64,000 bases of DNA, taken from positions 62,001 to 126,000 of the forward strand of contig JARLHR010000241.1 of NCBI GenBank assembly GCA_031292145.1. Direction: 5' to 3'. The notes under the pieces were generated by a model. It made no database searches and had not been told where the DNA came from. It worked only from the letters and a program-made list of their open reading frames with translations. The number at the start of each line of letters is the position of its first letter. Position 1 is the stretch's first letter. Shown here piece by piece: positions 54,980 through 64,000 of the stretch. The stretch is from Clostridium sp. GTDB lineage: Bacteria > Bacillota > Clostridia > Clostridiales > Clostridiaceae. The translations under genes and the position numbers were made by a program.

Positions 54980-54993
54980 TGACCACATAGTCA
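54980..54993. promoter_or_regulatory. Operator 1 of the export operon
   Basis: TGACCACATAGTCA, identical to operator 2 at 55018-55031; centres 38 bp apart. TGAC and GTCA are inverted, and AT flanks extend the dyad. It lies just downstream of the -10 box and would block transcript initiation. Confidence 0.7.
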
Positions 54994-55003
54994 ATATATT
55001 ATC

Positions 55004-55032
55004 ATTATGATGCCTTTTGACCACATAGTCAA
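55004..55032 (-). promoter_or_regulatory. Promoter of the export operon with operator 2
   Basis: On the minus strand TTGACT (55027-55032) and CATAAT (55004-55009) are 17 bp apart. The -35 box is embedded in TTGACTATGTGGTCAA, the second operator copy. A TetR dimer here would occlude polymerase. Confidence 0.75.
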
Positions 55033-55052
55033 TACATTGCCAAAAAAATCAA

Positions 55053-55085
55053 ACCATAAGAAACAGGTATATACTTGCTTATGGT
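55053..55085 (-). terminator. Terminator after the chemotaxis receptor gene
   Basis: ACCATAAG and CTTATGGT are inverted around a 17-nt loop and followed, on the minus strand, by TTGATTTTTTT. It separates the receptor transcript from the export operon promoter. Confidence 0.75.
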
Positions 55086-55143
55086 CTAATTTAAATTATA
55101 TTGTTTAATGTAATTTAATCTACAGATATCCAAATTAGAATTT

Positions 55144-55377
55144 GGACTTATGTGATAGCTAACAGAAATAAGTAACATATTGTGTTTCGGTTTTTAAGGA
55201 ATTTAGCTGGGTGATTCTAAGAACAGAAGTTGTGCCCAATTTAGCTTGCTCCAACTTTCAGTTTGACAAGCTAAATTGGAACAACCTACAAATAAGAACC
55301 TTTAACAGCTCATTTTTAAATGCTTTCTTCACAAGAATACTTCTAATTTCTAGTAGAGATACCACATTAAAGTCTAG
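55144..55377. repeat. Family A nested palindrome (copy A4)
   Basis: Bounded by GGACTTATGTGATAGCTAAC and GAGATACCACATTAAAGTCT. It includes AAATAAGTAACATATTGTGT as in A3 and the core GAAGTTGTGCCCAATTTAGC with GCTAAATTGGAACAAC as in A2. The left outer arm is from the A3 type but the right one is from the A2 type, so this copy is a hybrid. Confidence 0.85.
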
Positions 55378-55489
55378 TAAATGTATATATTCCACAAACA
55401 TGTATCCAATTTCTCTGTTTCATATACACTTAAGTATGGTAAATTCCGAATATAATACCAAGCATAAGTATAGATTCCGTTGTGTGGAT

Positions 55490-57202
55490 CTATATCTTAA
55501 AAGTTAATACTAATTGAGTCAACTTTTCTGCTGTTGCTGCCTGCTCTTGTGCTACTATAGCTACTTGTTCCATTGCTTTGTTTGTTTCTCCTATACCTAT
55601 TAGAATTTCTTCAGAATTATGTTTAGTATTGTTCATATTTTCTGCAATAGTTTGTACAACTGCAGAAATCTCCTCTGTTGATGCATTTAATTCTTCAGAC
55701 ATTGATGCAATATTTTGAGATAAATCACTAATAAAAGCTGCATCATTTTCATATTTTTCTCCTGTATCAATCAATAAATCATAATCTTTTCTTACACTAT
55801 TATCAATATAATACAATATTTCCTTTGAATTACCTGATAAATTATCAAAGGCAGCTTGGACATTTGAAACTACATTTTGAATATTCTTCACATAATCTGC
55901 TGATTGTTCAGCAAGTACTTTTACTTCATTTGCAACAACCGCAAAACCTTTGCCGTGCTCTCCGGCTCTTGCTGCTTCAATATTTGCATTTAAAGCAAGT
56001 AAATTTGTTTGATCTGCTATTGATGCAATAGATTTAGCAATCATACTAATTTCGTTGACTACCTTTCCTTGTTCAATAGCCTCAAGTATATTGCGTTGTT
56101 TTTCTTCATATAACTTTTCAGCAGTCTGTATAGAATTATAGCCATTTTCCTTTATATCAGTAGCTCTTTCTTTAATCTCAATAGATTGTTGGCTACTTTC
56201 AGTTGAATTAGTAGCTAATTGAGTTATTCCTGAATTAACTTCTTCCATAGTTGAAGATAACTCTTCCGTAATTGTATTTACTCCTAATATATTTTTCACT
56301 ATACCTGATGTATTCAAATCTATATTTTGAAAATTACTTGACATCTCTTCCAATGTAGCAGATAATTCTTCACTAGATGCGGTTACCCCTTGCGCTTGAA
56401 TTAAAATACTTTCAACTACTACTTTTATTTTTTCTTTTGCTTGATTTAATCCTATAATAAGTTTTCCAAGTTCATCATTGCTTTTACTTTCTAGAGAATA
56501 TGTTAAATCTCCTTCCCCTAAAGCCTCTGCAAATAATAGCACCTTTTTTACTGTCTTTGATATGTTCAATGATAAAATTAGACCTATAGTAATTGCTAAA
56601 ATAATACCTACCGCTAAAATTACATGCATTATATTAACTGTAATTTTATAATTTTCAGCATTACTTTCATTTGCTTCTTTTGCTAAATTTTGATTTATAT
56701 CAATCAGTTCATTAAGTTTTTCAAACATATCATCTCTAGCCTTAATCAATTCAGTTGTTTTATTACTTGCTTCAGTATAATTCTCATTTTTAAGCAAATC
56801 AAAAATACTACTTTGTACAGTCCCATACGTTTCTGCTGAGGAAGTAAAGTCATTAAACATTTTTTTTGCATCATCTGACATAGGTTTTTCCCCATACTGA
56901 GTAGAATACTCCATATTTTGAGATTTAATTGTATCAATTATTTGTAAAGCTTCGTTCGTTTTAGTAAGGTTCTTATCAATAATTGCACCCTGAACTATTG
57001 ATATTTCATCCAATAGATTCTCCTTAATTAAATGTATTTCATTAATGCTTTGCAAATTGTTGGAATATATATTCTCTGCATTTTTTTCAATATTTCCCAT
57101 TCCAAACTTTCCAAAAAAGCCTGTTATTGCTATTAATACAGCAATAGCAACAAAGCCCGTTAATAATTTTGTTCTAATAGATAAATTTCTTATGATTTTC
57201 AT
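55490..57202 (-). CDS. Methyl-accepting chemotaxis protein (4HB sensor)
   Basis: 570 residues. Membrane segments at about 11-32 and 190-212 bracket a four-helix-bundle sensor domain (4HB_MCP). HAMP follows at about 213-265, then a long coiled coil with the highly conserved hairpin tip [29 protein letters not shown] near residue 390. It would signal to CheA/CheW at the cell pole. The ligand is unknown. It is monocistronic; the start has AGGGGGAAGAGGC upstream. The spacer 57203-57566 has only a terminator and AT-rich DNA. Confidence 0.92.
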   Translation of the reverse strand: MKIIRNLSIRTKLLTGFVAIAVLIAITGFFGKFGMGNIEKNAENIYSNNLQSINEIHLIKENLLDEISIVQGAIIDKNLTKTNEALQIIDTIKSQNMEYSTQYGEKPMSDDAKKMFNDFTSSAETYGTVQSSIFDLLKNENYTEASNKTTELIKARDDMFEKLNELIDINQNLAKEANESNAENYKITVNIMHVILAVGIILAITIGLILSLNISKTVKKVLLFAEALGEGDLTYSLESKSNDELGKLIIGLNQAKEKIKVVVESILIQAQGVTASSEELSATLEEMSSNFQNIDLNTSGIVKNILGVNTITEELSSTMEEVNSGITQLATNSTESSQQSIEIKERATDIKENGYNSIQTAEKLYEEKQRNILEAIEQGKVVNEISMIAKSIASIADQTNLLALNANIEAARAGEHGKGFAVVANEVKVLAEQSADYVKNIQNVVSNVQAAFDNLSGNSKEILYYIDNSVRKDYDLLIDTGEKYENDAAFISDLSQNIASMSEELNASTEEISAVVQTIAENMNNTKHNSEEILIGIGETNKAMEQVAIVAQEQAATAEKLTQLVLTFKI

Positions 57203-57454
57203 GCCTCTTCCCCCTATAAATTTATATATTTTTTTAAACCAATTATATTTTTATATATTTATTTGATATTTTTAAGAAAAAATTTTGCCCAAAATACTCC
57301 AAAATAATACTTCCCACTCCTTTTAGACATAAATTTTCTAACTATGACATAATTATTATATAAAATATTCTTTACCTTCCTGTCACAAAAATATAAACAA
57401 AACATAAACTTTTATTAAATTTATATTAATAGCCTAATTAATAATATAATAAAA

Positions 57455-57483
57455 AACTGCAAGAAGAAGTTCTTCCTACAGTT
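57455..57483 (-). terminator. Terminator of the 57.6-kb TetR gene
   Basis: On the minus strand AACTGTAGGAAGAA pairs with TTCTTCTTGCAGTT and is followed by TTTT. It lies about 85 bp after the TetR stop codon. Confidence 0.75.
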
Positions 57484-57566
57484 AAAATTTAAAGCTATAT
57501 GCTAATTGTTTAGTAAACATAAAGTGCATTTATATTCTCAAATTCATAACTTTTGAAGTTAGTTCA

Positions 57567-58160
57567 TTAAAAGTTAAGATTTTTTCTTAATATATTTTCA
57601 ACTAATTCAATATAGTCCCCTTTATATATAAATGTCTTATACGATAACATAGTTGCAAGACCATGCACCATTGACCACATAGCAACTATATCCTGCGCAT
57701 ACTCCTCTTCTTTAACATTTATGCTTTTTAAGAAATCAAGGGCACAAATTTTAAATATATTAAAAGAGCCATATTCTGCACTTCTTAATTTGCTTTCTTC
57801 TATAACTATTTCCGACTCAGAATTTTGTAAAAAAGCAAATTTTAAATAGTCTGGATTTTCAACCATGAACCAAACATATTTTTTCCCTAATTCTATAATT
57901 TTTTCATATGGGTCATCTTTATATGTTTCAGCTATTTCATTCAAAGAATTTTCAAAGCAACTAAATACATACTCTGATATTGCATTAATCAACTCATCCT
58001 TGCTTTTAAAATGCTTATATGGAGCTGCATGACTAACATTGCATAAAGCTGCTACTTTTCTAATTGAAAATTTTTCTGCTCCTTCTTCATTATATAACTT
58101 TAATCCAATCTTTATTAGACATTCTCTTAAATCACCATGGTGATATTTATCAGTTTGCAT
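57567..58160 (-). CDS. TetR family regulator divergent from the flavin reductase genes
   Basis: 197 residues. The DNA-binding part is FSIRKVAALCNVSHAAPYKHFKSKDELI near residues 32-58, with the AAPYKHF variant typical of the WHG-domain group; the C-terminal region fits that domain. It is transcribed away from the flavodoxin pseudogene. Two 15-bp palindromes in the shared region are its probable operators. Confidence 0.85.
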   Translation of the reverse strand: MQTDKYHHGDLRECLIKIGLKLYNEEGAEKFSIRKVAALCNVSHAAPYKHFKSKDELINAISEYVFSCFENSLNEIAETYKDDPYEKIIELGKKYVWFMVENPDYLKFAFLQNSESEIVIEESKLRSAEYGSFNIFKICALDFLKSINVKEEEYAQDIVAMWSMVHGLATMLSYKTFIYKGDYIELVENILRKNLNF

Positions 58161-58303
58161 ATAAAACCTCTTTCCTAAATATATATTAAAAAGCTAGGCA
58201 CTCTAAACTTGCCCATGCTTTGTTAATTGTAAACACTGTTTCCTCCATAATTGCGACTTCCTTAATTATAGCATTCATAATCAAAAATATAATATCATAC
58301 AAT

Positions 58304-58318
58304 GTTGACACTGTAAAC
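58304..58318. promoter_or_regulatory. Operator copy 1, TetR/flavodoxin intergenic region
   Basis: GTTGACACTGTAAAC matches copy 2 with one change per arm. The centre-to-centre distance is 38 bp. Confidence 0.7.
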
Positions 58319-58341
58319 TTTCAGTGTTATTCTATCATTAA

Positions 58342-58356
58342 GTTTACAGTGTAAAC
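58342..58356. promoter_or_regulatory. Operator copy 2, TetR/flavodoxin intergenic region
   Basis: GTTTACAGTGTAAAC is a near-perfect palindrome with an odd central base. It lies about 100 bp before the flavodoxin pseudogene. Confidence 0.7.
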
Positions 58357-58459
58357 ATGTATCTATTACCACGCTTATAGAATTATTGAATAATTCAAAA
58401 AATTATTAGATATATTCCTTAAGATATTACGCAAATTGTATTTGTATTAGGAGGGAGAA

Positions 58460-58753
58460 ATGAACGAGAAAGTTTTAATCATATGCGAGTCAATGTACCA
58501 TGGCAATACACAAAAATTAGCCGTTGCTATGGCAAGAAAACTAAATTGTCGTCTTATAACTTGTGCTGAAGCTATATCAGAAAATATTCAACAATATGAA
58601 GCAATTGGGCTCGGATCAGGTATCTATTTTACCTAACATCATCCCAAGCTTTTTGATATTGTAACAAGAATGAAAAATACACAATGGTGTACAATCCCAC
58701 TTACAATTTTTTTAAGTTATTTTCTAATATTGTACCAAAACATAGCCAAATAA
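58460..58753 (+). pseudogene. Flavodoxin pseudogene
   Basis: ATG 58460 follows GGAGGGAGAA. The frame encodes a flavodoxin opening (VLIICESMYHGNTQKLAVAMA, FMN phosphate loop) and IGLGSGIYF, then TAA at 58634. In the same frame HHPKLFDIVTRMKNTQW continues the flavodoxin homology, so the stop is a nonsense change at the residue after YFT. Beyond that the homology is lost before the frame ends at 58753. The C-terminal half of the fold is missing. The strong start signal and intact promoter suggest recent decay. Confidence 0.8.
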
Positions 58754-58775
58754 TTATATCAAAAGGAGATTTTTT

Positions 58776-59288
58776 ATGTTATTAATTCACGATTTAAATT
58801 CCGAAGATTCAAATGAAATTATACCTCTATTGCCTTCAAGCTCTAAAATCCTTTCAAAAGAAATAGACAATATTAAAGGATGCTTAGGATGCTTTAATTG
58901 TTGGATCAAAACTCCTGGCAGATGCATTATTGAAGATTCTTATACTGAAATGCCTAAATATATCTTAGAAAGAGGTACTTTTATAATTATTACTCAAATC
59001 AAATATGGCTGTTATACATCTTATGTAAAAAATGTTATAGATAGATCTATAGGCATTTTATTGCCATTTTTTCAAACCGTGAATGGCGAACTTCACCATC
59101 TTCCTCGTTATAATAATGATAATCTTAAACTTATAGCTATAGGATATGGTGAAAATATTACTCCTGATGAAGAACAATCTTTTAAAGATTTAGTCAAGGG
59201 TAATGCAATTAATTTATGTATTCCTAATCATAAAACCTATGTAATTAAAGATATATCAGAAGCTAAAAAAATAATAGAAACTTTATAG
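58776..59288 (+). CDS. Flavodoxin-like NAD(P)H-dependent oxidoreductase
   Basis: 170 residues of the flavodoxin-like fold family with an iron-sulfur-flavoprotein style motif GCLGCFNCWIKTPGRC near residues 35-50. It lacks the usual N-terminal phosphate-binding SxxGNT loop, so FMN binding may be altered or shared with a partner. It starts 22 bp after the pseudogene with AAAGGAG and ends 13 bp before the next reductase gene. Paired genes of this kind are common in Clostridium, usually controlled by TetR regulators, and are thought to reduce quinones or xenobiotics. Confidence 0.7.
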   Translation: MLLIHDLNSEDSNEIIPLLPSSSKILSKEIDNIKGCLGCFNCWIKTPGRCIIEDSYTEMPKYILERGTFIIITQIKYGCYTSYVKNVIDRSIGILLPFFQTVNGELHHLPRYNNDNLKLIAIGYGENITPDEEQSFKDLVKGNAINLCIPNHKTYVIKDISEAKKIIETL

Positions 59289-59301
59289 GAGGCATTATTT
59301 T

Positions 59302-59949
59302 ATGAGTAATTTATGTTTTATTAATGGAAGTCCAAGCAAAGAAAAAAGTGGTTCTAGTTACTTAATAGGCGAGTTAATTAATTTATTAGATAAAAATGTT
59401 AAAACAAAAGAATATTATATTAGCAATCTTATGAAAGATAAATCTTTACTTGAAGAAGTTATTTCATATGATAAAATCTTATTTGCTTCACCCTTATATG
59501 CAGATTGTTTTCCAGGCACAATGCTAGAATTCATGGCTGAATTTGAAAATTTTATTAAAGAAAAGGACACCAAAAAAATTGATATGTATTGTATTGTTAA
59601 TTGTGGTTTCTTAGAAGGTACTCAAAATAAAACAGCCATTAAAATTATGAAAAATTATTGCAATAGATTGAACTTTAATTGGCGTTTCGGAATTGGAGTT
59701 GGCGGCGGGGAGTTTATGGCTGGCTCTAAAGATATGCCTTTAAACTCTCGAATGAAAAAACCTGTATATAATGCTTTCCTAACTCTAAAAGAAGATATTG
59801 AAAATAATTCTAATGTTCCTTTAGATAATATACTTGTTAATCCAAGAATGCCTAAATTCATATATAAATTAGCCGGAAATATGGGTTGGAAGTCCATGGC
59901 CAAGAAAAATAATTTAAAACCAAAAGATCTTTATAAACAAATATATTAA
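59302..59949 (+). CDS. NAD(P)H-dependent FMN reductase-like protein
   Basis: 215 residues with a normal flavodoxin-fold start: FINGSPSKEKSGSSYLIGEL (FMN phosphate loop) and ILFASPLYADCFPGTMLEFM near residue 66. GIGVGGGEFMAGSKDMP near 133 is the third flavin loop. The C-terminal 40 residues (GNMGWKSMAKKNNLKPKDLY) are an extension seen in clostridial members. It follows the previous gene by 13 bp with TAGGAGG and shares its function. Confidence 0.8.
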   Translation: MSNLCFINGSPSKEKSGSSYLIGELINLLDKNVKTKEYYISNLMKDKSLLEEVISYDKILFASPLYADCFPGTMLEFMAEFENFIKEKDTKKIDMYCIVNCGFLEGTQNKTAIKIMKNYCNRLNFNWRFGIGVGGGEFMAGSKDMPLNSRMKKPVYNAFLTLKEDIENNSNVPLDNILVNPRMPKFIYKLAGNMGWKSMAKKNNLKPKDLYKQIY

Positions 59950-59975
59950 CCTATACAAATGTACAACCTTATAAA

Positions 59976-60019
59976 ATAATCCACATGTAGAATAAACTTT
60001 TTATCTACATGTGGATTAT
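59976..60019. terminator. Bidirectional terminator between reductase and fucose genes
   Basis: ATAATCCACATGTAGA and TCTACATGTGGATTAT form a perfect 16-bp stem with a 12-nt loop. It serves the convergent reductase and fucA transcripts. Confidence 0.9.
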
Positions 60020-60072
60020 TTTATAATTTTCTACTTACATATTAGTAGTTGTACTATATTCTTATCAACTAT

Positions 60073-60759
60073 TTATTTTTCTTTTCTATAACGCTTAAAT
60101 CCAGGATGTTTTCCTGTAACTCCATAGCCTTTTCTCATATTAACTAGTCTGTCAATATTATCTCTAGAAATTTCTTTTTCCCCTCCAAGTAAATGTGCTG
60201 TTAAACTAATCTTTGCATATAACTCTAAGGTTTCCATTCTATAATATGCAGTAATTAAATCTGACCCTACAGTTAGCGCGCCATGATTGGCTAATAACAA
60301 TACATCATGTTCTGTAAGATATGGCGCTATAGCATCAGGAACTTCATAAGTAGATGGAGTTCCATATGGCGTTACAGGTATTGAACCAATAGCTATAACA
60401 GTTTCAATCATAGTATAACGATCTAAATCTACATGGGCTACTGCATAGCCTGTGGCTGTAGGTGGATGTGCATGTACAACGGCACCCACATCTTCTCTTT
60501 CCTCGTAACAACGTAAATGCATTTTAATTTCTGAAGATGGTCTATAACCTTCTAATCCATCTAATACTTCACCATTTTTATCTATATGAACTAATTTATC
60601 CGGAGTAATAAAGCTTTTACTAATTCCAGTTGGTGTTGCTAAGAATGTACCATCTTCAAGTTTTACTGATACATTTCCATCATTAGCTGCCACCCATCCT
60701 AGTTGCCACATTTTGTGACAGACGTCACATATTTGTTCTCTTATTTCCATATATTCCAT
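60073..60759 (-). CDS. fucA: L-fuculose-phosphate aldolase (class II aldolase)
   Basis: Splits L-fuculose 1-phosphate into lactaldehyde and dihydroxyacetone phosphate. 228 residues. Zinc ligands HAHPP (about His96, His98) and the later His in LLANHGALTVG (about 159) are present, with Glu in SSEIKMHL near 77. GNVSVKL near 28 binds the phosphate. The start follows GTAGGAGGATACACAGC. It is third in the fucI-kinase-fucA operon, 87 bp after the kinase gene with a hairpin between. L-ribulose or rhamnulose phosphate could be alternative substrates. Confidence 0.88.
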   Translation of the reverse strand: MEYMEIREQICDVCHKMWQLGWVAANDGNVSVKLEDGTFLATPTGISKSFITPDKLVHIDKNGEVLDGLEGYRPSSEIKMHLRCYEEREDVGAVVHAHPPTATGYAVAHVDLDRYTMIETVIAIGSIPVTPYGTPSTYEVPDAIAPYLTEHDVLLLANHGALTVGSDLITAYYRMETLELYAKISLTAHLLGGEKEISRDNIDRLVNMRKGYGVTGKHPGFKRYRKEK

Positions 60760-60800
60760 GCTGTGTATCCTCCTACATTTTCATCTTTAATTTTTATCTA

Positions 60801-60839
60801 TAATATTCAGCTACGACACCTTTTTGTAGCTGAATATTA
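60801..60839 (-). terminator. Hairpin between the kinase gene and fucA
   Basis: TAATATTCAGCTAC and GTAGCTGAATATTA form a perfect 14-bp stem. On the minus strand no strong T tract follows, so it may be a partial terminator or a processing site that adjusts fucA levels. Confidence 0.6.
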
Positions 60840-60846
60840 GCGTAAC

Positions 60847-62322
60847 TTAACACTTTATTATCTCCTTAAATCTTTCATACGCTTCATTCCAAAGTGATAT
60901 ACTTTCGGGTTCATAATGCTTAATATCTGGCGAGTTTGCAATGATCTTTTTAGCCTCATCTAACCCTACAATTGCTCCCGATGCTATTAACTGCAATACT
61001 ATATTTCCAAATACCGTTGCCTCTACTGGTCCTGCTGTGACCTTACAATTACATGAACTTGAAGTCATTTGACAAAGTAATTTACTTTGAGTACCTCCAC
61101 CTACTATATAGATATCTTTATATTCTTTTCCAGTACATTCTTTTATTTTTTCAAGCTCATATCTATATTTCAAAGCAAGACTCTCATTAATGCATCTTAC
61201 AAATTGTCCTTCTGTTTCTGGTGCTTTCTGTCCTGTGCGACTGCAAAATTCACGAATGCGCTTTGGAATATCTCCAGCTGGTACAAATTCAGGTGCATCT
61301 GGATCAATAAAACATTTAAAAGACTCAGCAGCATCTGCCATTTTTTCTAAATCTCCAAAACCATACTCTTTTCCTTCTTTTATCCATTGCCTACGGCTCT
61401 CTTGAATTAACCATAAACCAATAATATTCTTTAGGAAAGAGATCTTTCCTTCATATCCACCTTCATTAGTTATGTTATATTTGCTAGATTTTTCATTAAT
61501 TAATGGTTTCTCTAACTCTGTTCCAAACAATGACCATGTACCACAGCTAATAAATATAAAATCATCTTCTTTATTAGGTACAGAAACAAGTGCACTCTGA
61601 GTATCATGGCCTGCCACTGCAATTACATCACATTCTTCTATTCCTAGCTCCTCACAAAGCTGATCTGAAATTCTTCCAATTTTTGTTCCTGTAGGAATAA
61701 TTTCGGCAAACAAATTTTTAGGTATATTGAGAGCTTCTAGTACTCTATCAGACCATACTCTATTTCTTGCATCTAATAATTGAGTAGTTGATGCAATAGA
61801 ATATTCAGTTGTTTTTATTCCTGTCAACATATAATTTAATAAATCAGGAATTAATAAAATTTTATTAGCTTTTTCTAATATATAAGGTCTTTTTTCAACT
61901 AAGGATAATAACTGAAATGCTGTATTAATTTCCATAAATTGATTTCCTGTGATATTATAAAATTCATCTTTGGAAAGCTTCTCAAAGCTTTTTTCTAACA
62001 TTCCTTTTGTTCTATCATCCCTATAATGAACCGGATTTTCTACTAAATCTCCATATTCATCTATAATTCCAAAATCAACCCCCCAGGTATCAATACCAAT
62101 ACTATCAAAACCACCACAATGTTTTGCCTTTATAAGACCTTGCTTAATTTCATGAAGTAATCTCAATATATCCCAATACATAGTACCATTTACGATAACT
62201 GGGTCATTAGAAAATCTATGAATTTCCTCTATTTTAATCGTACTTTCATCATATATTCCAAGCATTGCTCTTCCACTAGATGCCCCAAAATCAAATGCTA
62301 GCACTCGTTTTTCTTTTTTCAT
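60847..62322 (-). CDS. Sugar kinase of the RhaB type, probable L-fuculokinase
   Basis: 491 residues from ATG 62322 (MKKEKRVLAFDFG), after GCAGGTGGAAAT; the longer frame back to 62412 would overlap fucI. FGGY-family fold: DFGASSGRAML near residue 9, SIGIDTWGVDFG near 67 and GTWSLFG, then HIVGGG-type YIVGGGTQSKLL near 405. The sequence is closest to rhamnulokinases, not to the classical FucK, but lies directly between fucI and fucA, so it should phosphorylate L-fuculose. It overlaps no gene and starts 19 bp after the fucI stop. Confidence 0.85.
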   Translation of the reverse strand: MKKEKRVLAFDFGASSGRAMLGIYDESTIKIEEIHRFSNDPVIVNGTMYWDILRLLHEIKQGLIKAKHCGGFDSIGIDTWGVDFGIIDEYGDLVENPVHYRDDRTKGMLEKSFEKLSKDEFYNITGNQFMEINTAFQLLSLVEKRPYILEKANKILLIPDLLNYMLTGIKTTEYSIASTTQLLDARNRVWSDRVLEALNIPKNLFAEIIPTGTKIGRISDQLCEELGIEECDVIAVAGHDTQSALVSVPNKEDDFIFISCGTWSLFGTELEKPLINEKSSKYNITNEGGYEGKISFLKNIIGLWLIQESRRQWIKEGKEYGFGDLEKMADAAESFKCFIDPDAPEFVPAGDIPKRIREFCSRTGQKAPETEGQFVRCINESLALKYRYELEKIKECTGKEYKDIYIVGGGTQSKLLCQMTSSSCNCKVTAGPVEATVFGNIVLQLIASGAIVGLDEAKKIIANSPDIKHYEPESISLWNEAYERFKEIIKC

Positions 62323-62341
62323 ATTTCCACCTGCTAAATTT

Positions 62342-64000
62342 TTATTTATATAGTGGTCCATAAGCAGCACAAGCTCTGTAATCTTGTCCTTCTTTATCTT
62401 GCCCAAATGCATTCCAAGCTGCTGGTCTAAATATTTTTTCTTCTGGAACGTTATGCATACAAACTGGGATTCTTAAAATAGAAGCTAATGTTATTAGATC
62501 AGCACCTATATGGCCATAACTAATTGCTCCATGATTAGCTCCCCAATTATTCATAACATCATATGCTGATTTACATGGACCAACTTCTGTTACCCTTGGT
62601 GCAAACCAAGTACAAGGCCATGTGTAATCTGTTCTCTTCCATAGGATTTCATTTACATCATCCGGAAGTGCTACTGTCCAACCTTCTACTAATTGAAGTA
62701 CAGGTCCTAATCCTTTAACAAGGTTAAGCCTAGCCATAGTACAAGGCATAACATTTTTTGTTAAAAATCTTGATGAGTATCCTCCACCTCTAAAATATCC
62801 TTGATCTGCTGGATTCCATGTAGTAGCCTCAAGTATTCTTTTTTGATCTTCTTCTGTTATTTCCCAGAATGGTTTAATAACTGCATTTCCATCTGCATCC
62901 TTCGCTTCGCCGTTAGCATCTAAACATGCTGCTCCTGAATTAATTAAATGTATGAAACCACCTGCTTCTTTTGAAGCTCCTTCAATATCATATCCAGTTG
63001 CTTTTTTTACTGCATCTGCACTCCAATAGGTACGAACATCTGCAAATATTTGTGCTGTATTTGTTAATAATTTACTAAACAACATTGTTGCACCATTCAA
63101 TGTATCATTTTCTGTTGCCAATATATAAGGTTCCCTAGATCCATTCCAGTCAAAAGATGTATTTAGAAAAGCTTCTGGGTAATCGCAATTTGGATAAAAA
63201 TCTGTCCATTGCCTTTGCCCTTGGAATCCTGCTGCAATTGCATTATGTCCAAGTTTTTCTTCTTCACAACCTTCTGGGAGATTTTCATTCCCGTTCATTA
63301 AATCCTTAATAATACACATCATTTTAACAACGAATTCCCAATCAGAGTCTTTTTGCTCCCTCGTTTTTTGGGCTTCTACTGGATTTTTATCAAAACCTTC
63401 TTTGCAATATTCCTTTGTCCATGCAAGAGCTTTTTGATATTCACCTTTGTCATATATTCCTTCTGTCATTCTTCTTATGATTTCTACTTCATCTACTGAT
63501 TCAACTCTCATTCCAAGATATTCTTCAAAGAATTCTGGGCTTATTATTGATCCACCAATCCCCATACAGATTGAACCAATTTGCAAATAAGATTTTCCTC
63601 TCATTGTTGCTGCTGCCACTGCTGCTCTTCCAAATCTTAATAATTTTTCTTTCACATCTTCAGGAATTTCTGAATCATCTGCATTTTGAACATCATGCCC
63701 ATATATTCCAAAGGCAGGTAGACCCTTTTGAGCATGTGTTGCAAGTACTGATGCTAAATATACAGCCCCTGGTCTTTCTGTCCCATTAAATCCCCAAACA
63801 CCTTTTATTGTCATTGGATCCATGTCCATGGTTTCTGCTCCATAACACCAACAAGGAGTTACTATAAGAGTAATATCCACTCCTTCTTTTTTAAATTTCG
63901 CTGCACAAGCTGCTGATTCACCAACTCTTCCTATTGTGGTGTCTGCTATGACAACCTTTACAGGACCACCATTTGAATATCTGATATTTGATGTAAGAAG
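62342..64000 (-). CDS. fucI: L-fucose isomerase, N-terminus cut by window edge
   Basis: Interconverts L-fucose and L-fuculose; Mn-dependent. 552 codons are visible before the window edge, of about 590 in the family, so some 40 are missing. Motifs shared with known Fuc[47 protein letters not shown], the metal ligands in [14 protein letters not shown] and SFDWNG, and the end [16 protein letters not shown]. It is the first visible gene of the fucose operon; any transporter or regulator lies upstream outside the window. Confidence 0.95.
   Translation of the reverse strand, partial: LLTSNIRYSNGGPVKVVIADTTIGRVGESAACAAKFKKEGVDITLIVTPCWCYGAETMDMDPMTIKGVWGFNGTERPGAVYLASVLATHAQKGLPAFGIYGHDVQNADDSEIPEDVKEKLLRFGRAAVAAATMRGKSYLQIGSICMGIGGSIISPEFFEEYLGMRVESVDEVEIIRRMTEGIYDKGEYQKALAWTKEYCKEGFDKNPVEAQKTREQKDSDWEFVVKMMCIIKDLMNGNENLPEGCEEEKLGHNAIAAGFQGQRQWTDFYPNCDYPEAFLNTSFDWNGSREPYILATENDTLNGATMLFSKLLTNTAQIFADVRTYWSADAVKKATGYDIEGASKEAGGFIHLINSGAACLDANGEAKDADGNAVIKPFWEITEEDQKRILEATTWNPADQGYFRGGGYSSRFLTKNVMPCTMARLNLVKGLGPVLQLVEGWTVALPDDVNEILWKRTDYTWPCTWFAPRVTEVGPCKSAYDVMNNWGANHGAISYGHIGADLITLASILRIPVCMHNVPEEKIFRPAAWNAFGQDKEGQDYRACAAYGPLYK

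Noticed and set aside
62322..62412. Longer start of the RhaB-type kinase
   Set aside because: Would overlap the fucI C-terminus; the internal ATG has a GGTGG site and begins the conserved domain.

Overview
The window is AT-rich and gene-dense. It has Shine-Dalgarno-led genes, low-GC codon use, many TetR and GNAT proteins, four-helix-bundle chemotaxis receptors, FliB and corrin genes. It reads as the chromosome of a mesophilic Clostridium sensu stricto, most like the C. beijerinckii group; that placement is inference from protein style only. No rRNA, tRNA, CRISPR array or prophage was seen.

Layout. 1-6.2 kb: cobT (cut by the window edge), a membrane-anchored glucosaminidase, a lipid-type methyltransferase, larC, and an Fe-S aldo/keto reductase behind a MerR-type promoter. 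6.2-10 kb: a decayed sugar locus with two paralogous small membrane proteins, a truncated family-1 glycosidase and a PRD regulator. 10-17.5 kb: methyltransferases including an RlmA homologue, a GNAT, Lon protease with a TetR gene whose likely operators flank both genes, and a Uma2 endonuclease. 17.7-24.5 kb: an HMA-TauE/SafE-cupredoxin copper protein, a two-component system broken in both genes, and a MASE3 histidine kinase. 25-28.5 kb: cobK, cobJ and fliB. 28.9-32 kb: a TetR-controlled HXXEE/MBL pair and a lipoprotein. 32.6-36 kb: a divergent, archaeal-like serS under a T-box, an alpha/beta hydrolase and a hairpin-rich spacer. 36-47 kb: an intact two-component system, a kinase-like APH protein, several acetyltransferases (one fused to a CMD domain), an M50 protease, a DJ-1 protein, and a serine hydrolase frameshifted in a poly-A run. 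47-58 kb: a CD3324-family gene with a structured leader, an IS1182-type element, a TetR/adaptor/FtsX/ABC export locus and a chemotaxis receptor. 57.5-60 kb: a TetR gene divergent from a flavodoxin pseudogene and two flavin reductases. 60-64 kb: an L-fucose operon (fucI, RhaB-type kinase, fucA).

Two families of interspersed palindromic repeats thread the intergenic regions. Family A consists of nested palindromes of about 45-250 bp whose ends resemble GACTTATGTGGTA and whose core is an AAGTTGT..CCAATTTAGCTTG inverted repeat. Family B carries TTAGGCACAATCAAAAAAAT-type ends. Family B copies sit at gene 3' ends, and in four places supply the stop codon of the adjoining reading frame. Several genes in the window are visibly decaying (two-component pair, glycosidase, flavodoxin, serine hydrolase, GyrI-like and prenyl-synthase-like remnants), which fits repeat-associated rearrangement.
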